A stretch of DNA of 64,000 nt from Puccinia triticina. Lineage: Eukaryota > Basidiomycota > Pucciniomycetes > Pucciniales > Pucciniaceae. The stretch lies in NCBI RefSeq assembly GCF_026914185.1, contig NC_070564.1, positions 4,836,001 through 4,900,000 on the forward strand, in the 5' to 3' direction. The position numbers were made by a program, and so were the translations under genes. The notes under the pieces are model-generated. The model saw only the letters and a program-made list of their open reading frames with translations. It did not search any database and was not told the DNA's origin. This document shows, one piece after another, positions 35,251-46,240 of the stretch. Within the stretch, counting starts at the first letter, position 1; each line of letters opens with the position of its first letter.

Positions 35251-36415
35251 TGTCAGGCTCGGTGATGCCAAGAGCAATATAGCTCCTCTAGCTACACCGG
35301 CGACAGAGCACGGTGCGGTGGTAAGCGCGATAAGAGCGCGGTGAGAAGGGTAAAAAATAACTCAAAGTTATTTTTAAGAGAAAACCCAAAAGGGTTGTAA
35401 CGGAGGGGCCAGGAGCGCCTGGGGTATTTAAGTGCCCTCCGGTGGTCTTACAGGGCCTGCGCACAATATGCGCAGGGGTGGTTATGGAACCTGTGACTTC
35501 TGGGGCCCAATTAAGGGTGTTTTTTGAACGTACTAACGTTCCCAGGGCAAGGGATATGATCCCGATAAAGAAAGAGGGAAACAGCGGACTTACTCTTAAA
35601 GAGGGTCCGCAAAAGAAGACGGCAGACGACTCAAAGAACCGAAATTGTAACTATACTGGCAAGCGACCGGTCGGGTAGACGGGGCGGGGCAGGTATGGCG
35701 ACGAGGTGGTTGGTATGAATCTGGGGAGGCTTCTTCTTGCTCAGAAGCCTCCCTTTATATATTCTTGCGGCGACCGGTAGGGTTGCTGTTCCTATTGCAA
35801 ATTACTCGCGGCTTCTTGGCCGGGGACATAGCTAGTTCAGACAGGAGTGATCTCGAGTTCTATTACTCTGACCACTCCTGTTCACTGTTCTCATTATTGA
35901 GTGTAGCTCTTCCTTGGTCCAAGGAAGAGTTTTTCATTCAGGACGTCTATTCTCGGTTGAGAACTTTGGGCTGGGGGAGAGTAGACTGTTCACTTTATTG
36001 CTATTCTCCTCCGGCCGGCTCCACTCGATCAGTTCTATTGTCACTCCTTAGAACAATAGGACAGGAGAATGTCTAGCACTCGTTCTCTTGGCTTGAGAAC
36101 GCTTTTGTATCCCGTTCTCTTGTTATAAGAACGGGTTTCACTCATAACTACATTCTTTCTCCGGACGATACCTGCGGCTGGAGTTTGTATACTCTCTCCT
36201 TGATTCTATCAATTGTTCAAGGGGAGGGTTTTTGCATATTCTTATTCTTATTTGCGGCGCTCTGCGCCGCACTCAGTGCTCAAAAAGTCGTAGTCGCTAA
36301 AGCTGTGTAGGTTTTGCGACTACTTGGCGCTCTGCGCCGCGAATAGTATGCACAGTTAGCAACACATGTAGAATTGTTAGCTGGGCTCTAACTTATTCTA
36401 GTAGCCCGGCTGACA
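35251..36415 (+). mobile_element. TGTCAG-type solo LTR with CACCC target duplication (LTR2)
   Basis: Starts TGTCAGGCTCGGTGATGCCA and ends GCCCGGCTGACA. CACCC flanks both sides (35246-35250, 36416-36420). Length 1165 bp. Inside are a TATATA near 35755 and many short hairpins (CGGAGGGG...CCCTCCGG at 35401-35441; CCTGCGCACAATATGCGCAGG at 35456-35476). It splits the LINE ORF1-like frame, which is restored on removal. Confidence 0.85.
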
Positions 36416-36596
36416 CACCCTGCAGAAAATCCTAGACCGTTTAGATTGTATCAAAAGACAACCCATCCCAGCTCCTATCCCGTTTCGTCCGACTTGAGAT
36501 TTGGTTGCTGCTGACAAACAGAAAGGTCCAAACACTAACAAGAACAGAAAGGTCCAAACACTAACAAGGGAACTCGGCCAACGGAACGCATCACGG

Positions 36597-37512
36597 TGTA
36601 GTCGTTATTCCTGTGTTTGTAGGAGAAAAAATTAAAACTTTTATTTTTACTCTCTAAACGCCTCAAGATAGCAACAAATTGACTGCAGAAATGGAATCTA
36701 CGGCCAAAATAACCCCTAGTCACCAACTGGAACCACTTTCATATCTCTACTGGATCAGAAGATACACGGATCACACCTTTCACATGCTAGTCCGGGACAG
36801 TTCACAGAGTATTTCACATATGATTTCACACACAAATCAGCTCTAGGATACTTTGCATAGGATATTGAATACCTCATATTGAATTCCTTTGTTTTTTTTA
36901 TTTCCTTCCTTTGATTCCACTCAACCACAAGTTGGCCACTGTTTTGATATTGCATACATATGAAACTCATGTAACCCCCTAGAAGTTAGACCCCTTCTCA
37001 GTTTACTATAGAAGGAGGCCTCTGCCTGCCAGTTGTTTCCTCCCTCATGCCATCTGGCTCCCATCATCCATCTACTTACCTGTCACAGTTATTTATTACA
37101 CATACATATCACAGTTACTTGCAATTCACACTCATAGTTGATTTCACAAACCTTTCACAAGCCTCTCAAGGTACTGGATTCCAATCCTGGTGGAAGCATA
37201 GCTTTCAAACCTTGACCTTCTCTTTTTCACTTTATATACCCTCTGCTCACAGACCTGGGTTCAAGCCCCATCCAAGTCATCAGTATTTTCTGCCCATTTC
37301 AGACACCTCATCTGTTTCTTAGACACTCAGAACTTTCCACAATACAATCCAACTATACTCTTCATCTCTGAACATATCCTCATCACTGAATAAAACTGCC
37401 AAGCTTAGCTTGGTGGTCTTGTTTTCTGATATCCAGAAAGGCAGAGTTTGCACCTCATCCATACCTTTCGCCATTCAGCAAAAGGGTCTCACAACACCTT
37501 TTGAGTCTTACA
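36597..37512 (+). mobile_element. solo-LTR-like repeat R1, copy 2
   Basis: Same order as copy 1 at 30737 (TGTAGTCGTTATTCC ... GAGTCTTACA), including an AATAAA near 37389. It lies between GCATCACGG and ATGGCACCG of the LINE ORF1 pseudogene. No clear target duplication; alternatively this is an internal promoter region of a retroelement. Confidence 0.55.
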
Positions 37513-38364
37513 ATGGCACCGATACCATCCAATGTGGAGTTTAACAAATTCAAACCCTCCAGTTGTGTTATTCACACACCGCCTGGATTCAACGCACTCA
37601 ACACAGCCTCAGCTACCAACATTACAACCAGCATAAATAAGACTCTGGCATCCATCAATGCCAACATTGACTCTGTCCCAATTGAAGCGACTGGTATTGC
37701 GGTTCTCCCATCCAAGGATCTCAAGATATACACCTCATCTAGAATCAAGGCCTGTTTGATCCTTGATAACAAACATCACTGGACAGGCCTTTTTTGCCCT
37801 AGCCTTGCCACATTTCCAAACAGATATCCGGTACTCTTACACGCCATACCGGCACATTTTGACCCCAACAACAGAAGCCATTTGGAAGCCCTTGGTACCC
37901 AAAATCAAATCGATCCAGCTCTAATCCAATCAGCATGTTGGTTGAACAACCCGGCAGAAAACGGGAAAAAGAATGGTTCAATTGTTCTACAAATCATTGA
38001 CAAGAAAATTGCACTCAAAATCAAAAAATACGGACTTTTTCTTCAGCACGAACTTTATCGAGGGGCTCACTACACCCAATCAATCCCGCAATGCTTTCAA
38101 TGTTGGAGGATCGGCCATACCGCTAAATGGTGTAAAAACAATCCACTCTGTAGTAAATGCCACGGTAGCCACAACTCTAAGACATGCAATACTGCTTCAC
38201 CATCCGCACAATCCTGCTGTGTTTGCCTTCTACATGAACAGTCTTCATCCAACAAGACAATCAATAAACTTGATATGAAGTTTGCTCATTCACCTTGGTC
38301 AACAGATTGCCCATCAATGGAACAAGAAATTCTGAATTGCCGGAGGCGCCGATGGAACCCTTGA

Positions 38365-38571
38365 TTTCCTTACTAGTCCCCTCTTTCTCCATGTTCCTCT
38401 CTCAAAACTATTTTACTCTAAAGATGAAAACGTTATAGGCACTTGTCAAATGTAGAGTTGTCATTTTTTTAGCCTTGTAGTCCTCTTTTTGATATACTTC
38501 AACTTGTAGGTATACACTACAGTGAGCAATGCTAAAAGCCAAACTGCACTTAAAAAAAAAAAAAAAAACAT
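38365..38571 (+). other. LINE 3' end with poly(A)
   Basis: About 190 bp of untranslated sequence follows the ORF1 stop and ends in a run of about 17 A (38554-38570). This is the tail expected of a target-primed retroelement, here without ORF2. Confidence 0.55.
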
Positions 38572-38775
38572 ATGTACCTGGGTCCCGTCCAACAAGGTCG
38601 GACAGGACAGGCCAGCCAATCCAGCCCACTTGGCAGGCTGTATTGGCTGGTGCTCGCCCTAGTCCTCGTCGGGAGGGACATGCCCTCCATCCAGCTCGTC
38701 GTCTCCCTTCGCGGCGAGCTGGATGGGTGTATACAGGCCATGTCCGCTGGGACTTGGCCTGTATACACATAGCCT
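38572..38775. repeat. short-hairpin region before the composite repeat
   Basis: Contains complementary pairs such as CCAGCTCGTC with GGCGAGCTGG and GGCCTGTATACA with TGTATACAGGCC. Frames here are artefacts of dyad sequence. ACATATGTACC at its start is shared with 34925. Confidence 0.5.
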
Positions 38776-40558
38776 ATGTACATCCCTTGCTTGCCTTTTG
38801 GCGTGCGGCTTACACACGCCAATTATTTTGGCGCGTGCGAGCCGCACGCAAATTATTTTGGCGTGTGGGAGGCACACGCCAAAGGCAAGCAAGGGCTCGC
38901 TTGCCGTTTGGCGTGCGGCCAAACACACCAATAAACCCTGGCGTGCGGCTCCCACACGCCAAAAAAACGGGGCGTGTTGGCGGGCGTGTGTTTGTCAACA
39001 CCCGGCATTGCCAGGCATTTGCCAGGCATTGCCAGGAATTTGCCATGCATTAGCCAGGCATTGCCAGGCATTTCCAGGCATTGCCAGGCATTGCCAGGCA
39101 TTGCCAGGCATTTGCCAGGCATTGCCAGGCATTTGCCAGGCATTTGCCAGGCATTTGCCAGGCATTTGCCAGGCATTGCCAGGCATTGCCAGGCATTGCC
39201 AGGCATTTGCCAGGCATTTGCCAGGCATTGCCAGGCATTTGCCAGGCATTGCCAGGCATTTGCCAGGCATTGCCAGGCATTTGCCAGGCATTGCCAGGCA
39301 TTTGCCAGGCATTTGCCAGGCATTGCCAGGCATTTGCCAGGCATTGCCAGGCATTTGCCAGGCATTGCCAGGCATTTGCCAGGCATTGCCAGGCATTTGC
39401 CAGGCATTTGCCAGGAATTGCCAGGCATTTGCCAGGCATTTGCCAGGCATTGCCAGGCATTTGCCAGGCATTTGCCAGGCATTGCCAGGCATTTGCCAGG
39501 CATTTGCCAGGCATTTGCCAGGCATTTGCCAGGCATTTGCCAGGCATTTGCCAGGCATTTGCCAGGCATTTGCCAGGCATTTGCCAGGCATTTGCCAGGC
39601 ATTTGCCAGGCATTTGCCAGGCATTTGCCAGGCATTTGCCAGGCATTGCCAGGCATTGTGTACATCCCTTGCTTGCCTTTTGGCGTGCGGCTTACACACG
39701 CCAATTATTTTGGCGCGTGCGAGCCGCACGCAAATTATTTTGGCGTGTGGGAGGCACACGCCAAAGGCAAGCAAGGGCTCGCTTGCCGTTTGGCGTGCGG
39801 CCAAACACACCAATAAACCCTGGCGTGCGGCTCCCACACGCCAAAAAAACGGGGCGTGTTGGCGGGCGTGTGTTTGTCAACACCCGGCATTGCCAGGCAT
39901 TTCCAGGCATTGCCAGGCATTGCCAGGCATTGCCAGGCATTGCCAGGCATTTGCCAGGCATTGCCAGGCATTTGCCAGGCATTTGCCAGGCATTTGCCAG
40001 GCATTTGCCAGGCATTGCCAGGCATTGCCAGGCATTGCCAGGCATTTGCCAGGCATTTGCCAGGCATTGCCAGGCATTTGCCAGGCATTGCCAGGCATTT
40101 GCCAGGCATTGCCAGGCATTTGCCAGGCATTGCCAGGCATTTGCCAGGCATTTGCCAGGCATTGCCAGGCATTTGCCAGGCATTGCCAGGCATTTGCCAG
40201 GCATTGCCAGGCATTGCCAGGCATTTGCCAGGCATTGCCAGGCATTTGCCAGGCATTGCCAGGCATTTGCCAGGCATTGCCAGGCATTTGCCAGGCATTT
40301 GCCAGGAATTGCCAGGCATTTGCCAGGCATTTGCCAGGCATTGCCAGGCATTTGCCAGGCATTTGCCAGGCATTGCCAGGCATTTGCCAGGCATTTGCCA
40401 GGCATTTGCCAGGCATTTGCCAGGCATTTGCCAGGCATTTGCCAGGCATTTGCCAGGCATTTGCCAGGCATTTGCCAGGCATTTGCCAGGCATTTGCCAG
40501 GCATTTGCCAGGCATTTGCCAGGCATTTGCCAGGCATTTGCCAGGCATTTGCCAGGCA
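38776..40558 (+). repeat. composite tandem duplication of about 0.88 kb
   Basis: TGTACATCCCTTGCTTGCC plus about 220 bp of TTGGCGTGCGG/CACACGCCAA hairpin sequence occurs at 38776 and 39658 (spacing 882 bp), each followed by a TGCCAGGCA array. Shared rare variants such as CCAGGAATTG (39411 and 40302) show that the array was copied with it and then gained or lost units (spacing there 891 bp). Confidence 0.85.
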
Positions 40559-40915
40559 TTGCCAGGCATTGCCAGGCATTTGCCAGGCATTGCCAGGCAT
40601 TGCCAGGCATTGCCAGGCATTGCCAGGCATTGCCAGGCATTGCCAGGCATTGCCAGGCATTGCCAGGCATTGCCAGGCATTGCCAGGCATTTGCCAGGGA
40701 TTAGCCAGGCATTTCCAGGCATTGCCAGGCATTGCCAGGCATTTGCCAGGCATTTGCCAGGCATTTGCCAGGGATTAGCCAGGCATTTCCAGGCATTTCC
40801 AGGCATTAGCCAGGCATTTCCAGGCATTGCCAGGCATTTTCCAGGCATTGCCAGCCAGGCATTGCCAGGCATTGCCAGCCAGGCATTGCCAGGCATTGCC
40901 AGCCAGGCATAGCCA
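39001..40915. repeat. TGCCAGGCA palindrome satellite, locus 2
   Basis: Same 10/11-bp units as 33885-34446 and the same orientation, interrupted at 39657-39880 by the composite unit. Stretches made only of 11-bp units (39480-39650, 40380-40555) and only of 10-bp units (40580-40690) occur besides alternating ones. The end is diverged (TTCCAGGCATT, TTGCCAGCCAGGCA). Confidence 0.95.
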
Positions 40916-41246
40916 CCTGAGTAACGGCGGTATTTGGGTGGTGTACCCGCTCCCATTGGGAGAGCCAGATCTGCTGGTGGCGGAGGAGATGTTCCAGGAG
41001 GGCAAGGAGCTCAACCAGGGTGCTGCAAACCTTGATATTTCAGGTACTGACAATTGAGAGACACAAACACTCTCTCACTGGTGAGTACTTCCAATTGAGA
41101 GAGCAAATACACCCACCCAGGGCCTCTCCTTTGGGCCAGAACCAGGTAGATTCCATTTTCTCTCTCTACTGCCGGCCTGGCCGCCCAAGTTTGGGGTGGG
41201 CACCCACCAGGTCATTTTTTCATCAAAAACTGACAACCGGTAACAC
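40916..41246. other. no gene recognised
   Basis: A short plus-strand frame (EPDLLVAEEMFQEGKELNQG) is the only coding-like stretch and has no family I recognise. The rest is unremarkable. Confidence 0.3.
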
Positions 41247-41634
41247 ACCCAGTTTAGCTGTTATTCCTGTGGTTGCAGGTGGAAAAACTCACAATTTTAT
41301 TTGTACTCACTATAAGTCTCAATATTCCACCAAAGGTTGTCAGAAATTATGGAATCTACAGCCAAAATAAACATTAGTCACCCGCTGTTACCATCCTCAT
41401 ATCTCTACTGGATCAGAAGATACACAAATTACACCTTTCACATGCCAGTCTGTGACAGTTCACAAAGGATTTCACACACAGCTTCACACACAACTCAGCT
41501 CTAGGATACTTTGCATAGGATATTGAATATGGCATATGAATTTCTTTGTTTCCTTTATTGAATTCCTTTTATTATACTCAACCACAAGTTGGCCACTGTT
41601 TTCATATTGCATATATATGATACTTGTCAGCCTG
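41247..41634 (+). mobile_element. repeat R1, partial copy 3
   Basis: From TTATTCCTGTGGTTGCAGGT to GATACT it follows the first half of the R1 repeats at 30737 and 36597, more diverged. It is cut at 41635, where TGTCAGCCTG begins. Confidence 0.6.
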
Positions 41635-42370
41635 TAGGTAACTAACCGTGTAAAACGAGGTTGTTACTACCAGTTTGATGGTGTAAAGTACCAAGGATGG
41701 GCCAAGGTGACGTGATAATATCTGTAAAAGATAACACTCAATCAGTACACTTGGTACTGAGAGTCTTGCTCAATGAAGGCACATCCAGATCAACACAAGG
41801 TGCTAATAGGCATCCAAGGAATAACTCACTTGGGTTTGTGGGTTTTACCTACAAAAGGTAAAGGGTAATCAAGAATCTATGGAGTTTCCTGAATTAAATG
41901 ATGGTTGAGAATGAAGCCACTGTTTAACTGTTAGTATGTTAAAACTTGCTATAAAATATTCTAAGCAATAAACAGTCCATGAGGGGCTGTTTATATATTG
42001 AAGAGTGTCCAGGGAGAAAAGAATGGAAGCTCCCAATGACCAGTGGGGAACTGGGAGCGCTTCACAGGACAGATCCTCTGAAGGATCAGTAATACAAATG
42101 ATCTGTGCAGTGTAATGATCAGTAAGTGAGCTACTGGTCTCCCACTAGATCAGTAGTATCTGTATTGTTGTATAATAACAGATCTTTGTTGATTACTTTC
42201 ATTCCATTCAGTCTCCACTGAATAGAAAAACTTCATACACATTACCTCACTGCTTTGGCCAGCCTGTGGTACGTGTATGAATCAGAATTTTCACATGTAA
42301 AGGGAAATAAGGGCGTTACAAGGTTCTAATGAGTGATACCTTGTCTGGTACACATTACACGTGTACTGTA
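41635..42370 (+). mobile_element. LTR-like sequence starting TGTCAGCC
   Basis: The start matches the first 8 bases of the TGTCAG LTR group and interrupts repeat R1. I could not find a matching terminus or target duplication, so the right limit is arbitrary. No genes. Confidence 0.35.
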
Positions 42371-42409
42371 CGGCCTAACTGGGGCGGGGTGAAAAAAGGT
42401 TTCCTGATC

Positions 42410-42690
42410 GGCGGGGTTGATAGGTAAGCTGAGATCGGCTAAATCCGGTGGAGTCGTGGTTCTGGGTTGGCTGCTGCAGGCCAGTACCGGTTGCTCCTTG
42501 ACCAACTAGGTTTCAGAGCTTGACCGCTGCGAACTCATTTGCGGGGTGCCGCGCCTCCCCCGGGGGAGGCGCTGCTGATCAACCTCTGCCTGCGCTCTTT
42601 GGTGCGCCTTTGCGCAGGGTGCCACCTCTCCCGTTAGCGCTCCTGGACTTGACCCACCTACTGCTGCGCTGCCAGTAAGCGCACATCCAG
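42410..42690. repeat. GC-rich repeat shared with 60.4-60.6 and 61.5 kb
   Basis: GAGTCGTGGTTCTGGGTTGG through CGCCTCCCCCGGGGGAGGCG to CTGCGCT recurs inverted at about 60375-60560. The following block (GCGCAGGGTGCCACCTCTCC) recurs in direct orientation at 61538-61621. Its position next to DIRS-type remnants in each case suggests it is a terminal or internal complementary region of those elements (inference). Confidence 0.55.
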
Positions 42691-43190
42691 TCTGCTGACA
42701 CTCCCTAGGTGTCTACGTGGGCCAGGGATAAACCCATGGCCTCTGTTGGTACTGTTTATTTTGCTCAGCGTGTGCTGAATTCATGTGGGATTCCACTGTG
42801 ATTCAGGTGACCCGGAAGTTTCTATTCTTCCTCCCCAAGCCACCTGGGTATGGGATAAGGGAAGAGCCTATTTTCTCCCTCCCCCTCCCCCTTTTTCCCT
42901 TCTCAGCCCTATAGGGCCTCTTGGGATTTGGGAGGGGTTGTAGGGAGTGGTAGAGTGTCCTCACGCCTCCCTCAATGGGTAGTGTGATACAGCTCCCCCT
43001 TAGGAGCTCTTTAGCAGAAAGGTCTGAGCCCGTCCCACAACTCCAGGGGCCTGGAGCCAGCTCAGACCTAACCAACCCCTATCCCCTCTAACTGCCTTGT
43101 CTGAGGCTAGCCCTAACTCCAGGCTCTTATCTAACTGACATCTAGTTCTGCTTGTTATGGTATTACTGTGAAATGCACTCAATTCCTAAC
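42691..43190. other. 3' flank of DIRS remnant, no gene seen
   Basis: No supported frame. A tyrosine recombinase would be expected downstream of RNase H in a complete DIRS element and is absent here. Confidence 0.35.
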
Positions 43191-44711
43191 CTAATCCATC
43201 TCGGTGACCTGTGTGATTAGCTCTTCCAGGTCCCTTGAGACTTCAATCCGCAATTGGTCCCTGTTTTGGTGGCCTTGCCGCACTCCCCTAGATAACGTGT
43301 CCGCCCGATTTTTGGCGGAGACCACCCGCTTTGCTACCAGGTTGATCTGATGTTCAATCAAGATCTTCTGGATCTTCTTCCACTCGTTGTTGACGAGGTG
43401 GTCCTTTGATTTCCGTTTGAGGATTGCGCCCTCTGTTGTGGTGTTGTCTGTCCACACAATGAAGGTTTTGTTAATCAACAAACTAAAGCATGTATTTCTG
43501 GTAAGCAATTCTGACAAGGGAATACATGTGATGAAATAAAAATATAAAAATAGAAAATGTACCTAAAGGCAAAGGGGACAATTTAAAGAGACACAATAAG
43601 AACAAGGACACAGGACACAGGAGGACAAACAACTGGGAAAAAAAAGAAAGAGTCAATGATGTTGACCGGGATGAGTCCAATGAGCCGTTAAGAACCTACA
43701 AGTCGTATGAGTGCAAATGGAGATTGGCAAAGAAGATCGGCGGATTTGTTGGAAAGAAGGGAAAACCAAGAACTGAGAGTAATCAATGATCCGGATGCAA
43801 GTCTGAGGGTCTTGACGAAGGAATTGAGCAAAGAGGACTTGAGCGCACAGGAGATAGTATGATATGATAACGTAGAAAGTAGGTTGATGATGATGGTGTT
43901 GACCGATGATGATGTCGAGAGTGGAGGAACAGCTTAGATAAGAAAAGATAAGCTTTTATAATGATAGGCAGAATGTGATACTGCAGGTTCCCCGAGGGAA
44001 GGAAACAAAGACAATGGAAGGAAGAGTTTATATATGGATGGAGAGGTTCCAGCGGAGAATCTTGCTGGGAGAGATTTGAGGGATCTGAGCGTTGAAAATG
44101 ATGTCATTGAGGTGCGAGCGTCTTGATGAGGTCATCAGGAGAAGTGAGACCGCTAGAGTCCTAGAGGGATGTCACACGAATGTCAACAGGTTTTCCCTCC
44201 TCTTGCGCCAAGTTTCAGGAGCATCAGGAGGCCTAATCTAACCGCGACTGTCTCTAGTCGGGCAATTTTTTCCTCTTCTTTGTCCCCTTCAATCCCCTGG
44301 TCAAGAGCGTCCATTGATCTCAACCGGAATTGTGCCCAGCGTTTCCCTACTATTACCCCAATTCTGTAGCTAGTCGAGGTGTTGTCTATCCATCCTATTT
44401 TGGTGGGTTCTTGGCGCAGGATCAGTCTGGTGGGAGCGAATTTCTTGAGAGTTGTCAGCCACTCATGGAGGTCCTCCTTGGAGCCTTTCAAAATTGGCCG
44501 CCTCTTATGGACCCACTCCATTAGCCATTGATAGATTCCACACAGGAAGCACCTGAGTTGTGGTAGAATGTACGACACGTGGTTGAGGCGTCCTGCAATG
44601 ACTTCTACCTTGTTGTATGAGAAACTTGCGCCAATCTCCAGGAAGTGTTGGACTTGCCTGATGTTTTTTGCTAGTTTTTCTTCAGGGAGTCGGACAGTTT
44701 TGTTGGAGCCA
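43191..44711 (-). pseudogene. DIRS-type RNase H, interrupted by a solo LTR
   Basis: Minus strand: from the CACTG element at 44712 the frame gives GSNKTVRLPEEKLAK, GRLNHVSYILPQLRCFL, TKIGWIDNTSTSYRIGV, RLETVAVRLGLL, GARGGKT; then a 720-bp insertion; then FIVWTDNTTTEGAILKRKS and VSAKNRADTLSRG. This is the DIRS RNase H order (VSYILPQLR ... GW-D-S-G ... TDN-T ... NxADxLSRG), matching 63308-64000. Another D-to-N change occurs in GWIDN (GWVGD in the other copy). RT and recombinase are missing. Confidence 0.8.
43469..44188. mobile_element. 720-bp solo LTR, GGTTT target duplication
   Basis: Ends TGTTAATC and GTCAACA (TG...CA), with GGTTT at 43464-43468 and again at 44189-44193. Removal rejoins GGKT to FIVWTDN of the RNase H. 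Sequence is purine-rich on the plus strand and has no gene. Confidence 0.75.
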
Positions 44712-45740
44712 CACTGCATGAATTATCCCCTCGGACATGCTTGTCCGGCAAGAGCTCGGACGGGCATGTCCGACCAGTTGTCGGACATGGCCGTCCAAAG
44801 GGTGGTCGAGCCCACCCGTCGGATCAACCCATTCGAGCAGAAGTCGGACATTTCTGCTCAACGGGACCTCGAGCAGCTTGGCCCGACCACCCATCGGGCT
44901 TGTTTGACCGCTCTGCAGTCGGACAGCGCAGCCCGAGCTTCCCTCGGACTGGCTGGTCGGACCACATTGTCCGAGGAGATTTTGGACATGTCTGTCCGAC
45001 CAGCTCCCACTGGTCGGACCTGTATGTCCGACAAGTTACCCAGTCGGACAGACCTGTCCGACAGGTTCACCGGTCGGACTAGCTTGTCCGACGGGTGTGA
45101 GTCCGACAAGTTTGACTCGTCGGACATCTCAACTCGACAGGTTCAACTCGTCGGACCAGAGATGTCCGACGAGTTAATCAACCCCGCGTTGCCCAAGCCG
45201 CCAAGCTGGCAGCTGGTGGAAGCCCTCTCGGCGAGCTTGTTACGGGTATCCAGCTCGCCGAAAGGGCTTCCTCCCGGATAGCTGCCAGCTCGCCGAGAGG
45301 GCTTCCTCCCGGATAGCTGCCAGCTCGCCAAGAGGGCTTCCTCACGGATAGCTGCCAGCTCCGAGAGGGCTTCCTCCCGGATAGCTGCCAGCTCGCCGAG
45401 AGGGCTTCCTCCCGGATAGCTGCCAGCTCGCCGAGAGGGCTTCCTCCCGGATAGCTGCCAGCTCGCCGAGAGGGCTTCCTCCCGGATAGCTGCCAGCTCG
45501 CCGAGAGGGCTTCCTCCCGGATAGCTGCCAGCTCGCCGAGAGGGCTTCCTCCCAGATAGCTGCCAGTTTGCCAAGAGGAAACTCTCCCGGCTAGCTGGAG
45601 TGAGCTGGTTACAGCGAGATGATTTCCTCGCGGCGAGCCGGATACCTGTATCCAGCTCGCCGGGATAATTTCCTCGCGTTGAGCTGGTTCCGGGTATCCA
45701 GCTCGCCAAGAGGTTTTCCCCCCGGCTAGCTGATTCCTTT
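44712..45740. mobile_element. CACTG-ended element with GTCGGAC and GAGAGGGC hairpin arrays
   Basis: Begins CACTGCATGAATTATCCCCT next to CCA (TGG on the minus strand). 44730-45175 consists of paired TCGGACATG/CATGTCCGA, GTCGGACC/GGTCCGAC units of irregular spacing. 45220-45580 is a 35-bp repeat (CTCGCCGAGAGGGCTTCCTC plus CCGGATAGCTGCCAG), about ten copies. GATACCTGTATCCAGCTCGCC hairpins follow. The right terminus is not recognisable, so the element looks truncated. The same sequence in the opposite orientation lies at 57637-58384. Confidence 0.7.
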
Positions 45741-45867
45741 GTCCCCTGCATTGATTGGGTGATTTTATCCCGACCATCTTAGTTTGATGCTCTTCTGTCT
45801 GGTCTTTGCCAGATTGGCAGCCAGTTGCGTCTTCCTTGGAAAGAATCCTTTGCTCTGAACTATTTCC

Positions 45868-46240
45868 ATGTACACCCTCTTTGCCGCTTCTTTTTTCCTT
45901 GCCTTGGCTTTCGCTATTCGTGTGGGGATATCAAACTCTTCAAATCCTAGAAAATCTAGCTACATTCCTGAATCTCTTTTTCTCATTTTTGGACAGTTTT
46001 CTATTGTAAGTTATTTTCCTTTCTGCACTGCCCTCTTTTGTTAATGTGGTTGATCTAATCCCCTCTCAACCATGATTAGTTGGATGTTTGGGCGATGCTG
46101 ATGCAAGACAAGCTAATAGACTTTTACGACAATGTGAGTCATGCCTAACAACTCTGACCCTTGTTCCTATAGTATGCAGGACCCCTTCCCCAAGACAAGA
46201 TGAGGCAAGCCGTTCTAATACATTTATATTTTGTAATCAG
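45868..46240 (+). pseudogene. membrane-protein gene start, running into a satellite
   Basis: Three exons join in phase: 45868-46005 (MYTLFAASFFLALAFAIRV ... FLIFGQFSI), 46080-46133 (LDVWAMLMQDKLIDFYDN) and 46173 on (YAGPLPQDKMRQAVLIHLYF), with GT-AG introns of 74 and 39 bp. The start is hydrophobic, and the third exon becomes GTTTAC satellite at about 46236. A possible later exon after the array (46891-46937: FGVIKVFKPPVILELS, bounded by TAACAG and GTAAGA) is in the same direction. Spacing of hydrophobic segments and the NP...YI motif weakly recall RTA1-type fungal membrane proteins, which I cannot confirm. A stop lies just upstream of the ATG. It was probably a multi-pass membrane protein, now disrupted. 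Confidence 0.4.

Larger units (their letters stand above)
35019..38364 (+). pseudogene. Tad-like LINE ORF1, split by two LTR insertions
   Basis: Segment 1 (35019-35250: MSPPPLPDPPPLSTRQK, DAISDKNPTQSLDQGQ) continues after the 35251-36415 LTR in frame (TLQKILDRLDCIKRQPIP), then a TGA at 36495 and a 26-bp tandem duplication. Segment 3 (37513-38364) reads MAPIPSNVEFNKFKPSSC to RGAHYTQSIPQ and ends in LINE-type knuckles CFQCWRIGHTAKWC and CSKCHGSHNSKTC, plus a degenerate third. Such paired CCHC knuckles are typical of Tad/I/Jockey-type ORF1 nucleic-acid-binding proteins. That segments 1 and 3 belong to one ORF is inferred from order, orientation and frame. No ORF2 (endonuclease-RT) follows; a poly(A) tract comes about 190 bp later. 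Confidence 0.65.

Noticed and set aside
33733..40956. Many long frames rich in ARHCQ or MPGNAWQ repeats, up to 729 codons
   Set aside because: Products of the TGCCAGGCA array read in every frame; no conserved start or non-repeat domain.
31413..41634. The R1 repeats as true LTR pair bounding one retrotransposon
   Set aside because: Internal sequence between 31622 and 36597 is a mixture of unrelated remnants in both orientations and no target duplication was found, so independent copies are likelier.
44568..45281. 237-codon frame through the GTCGGAC array
   Set aside because: Low-complexity frame created by palindromic repeats; the opposite strand is equally open.
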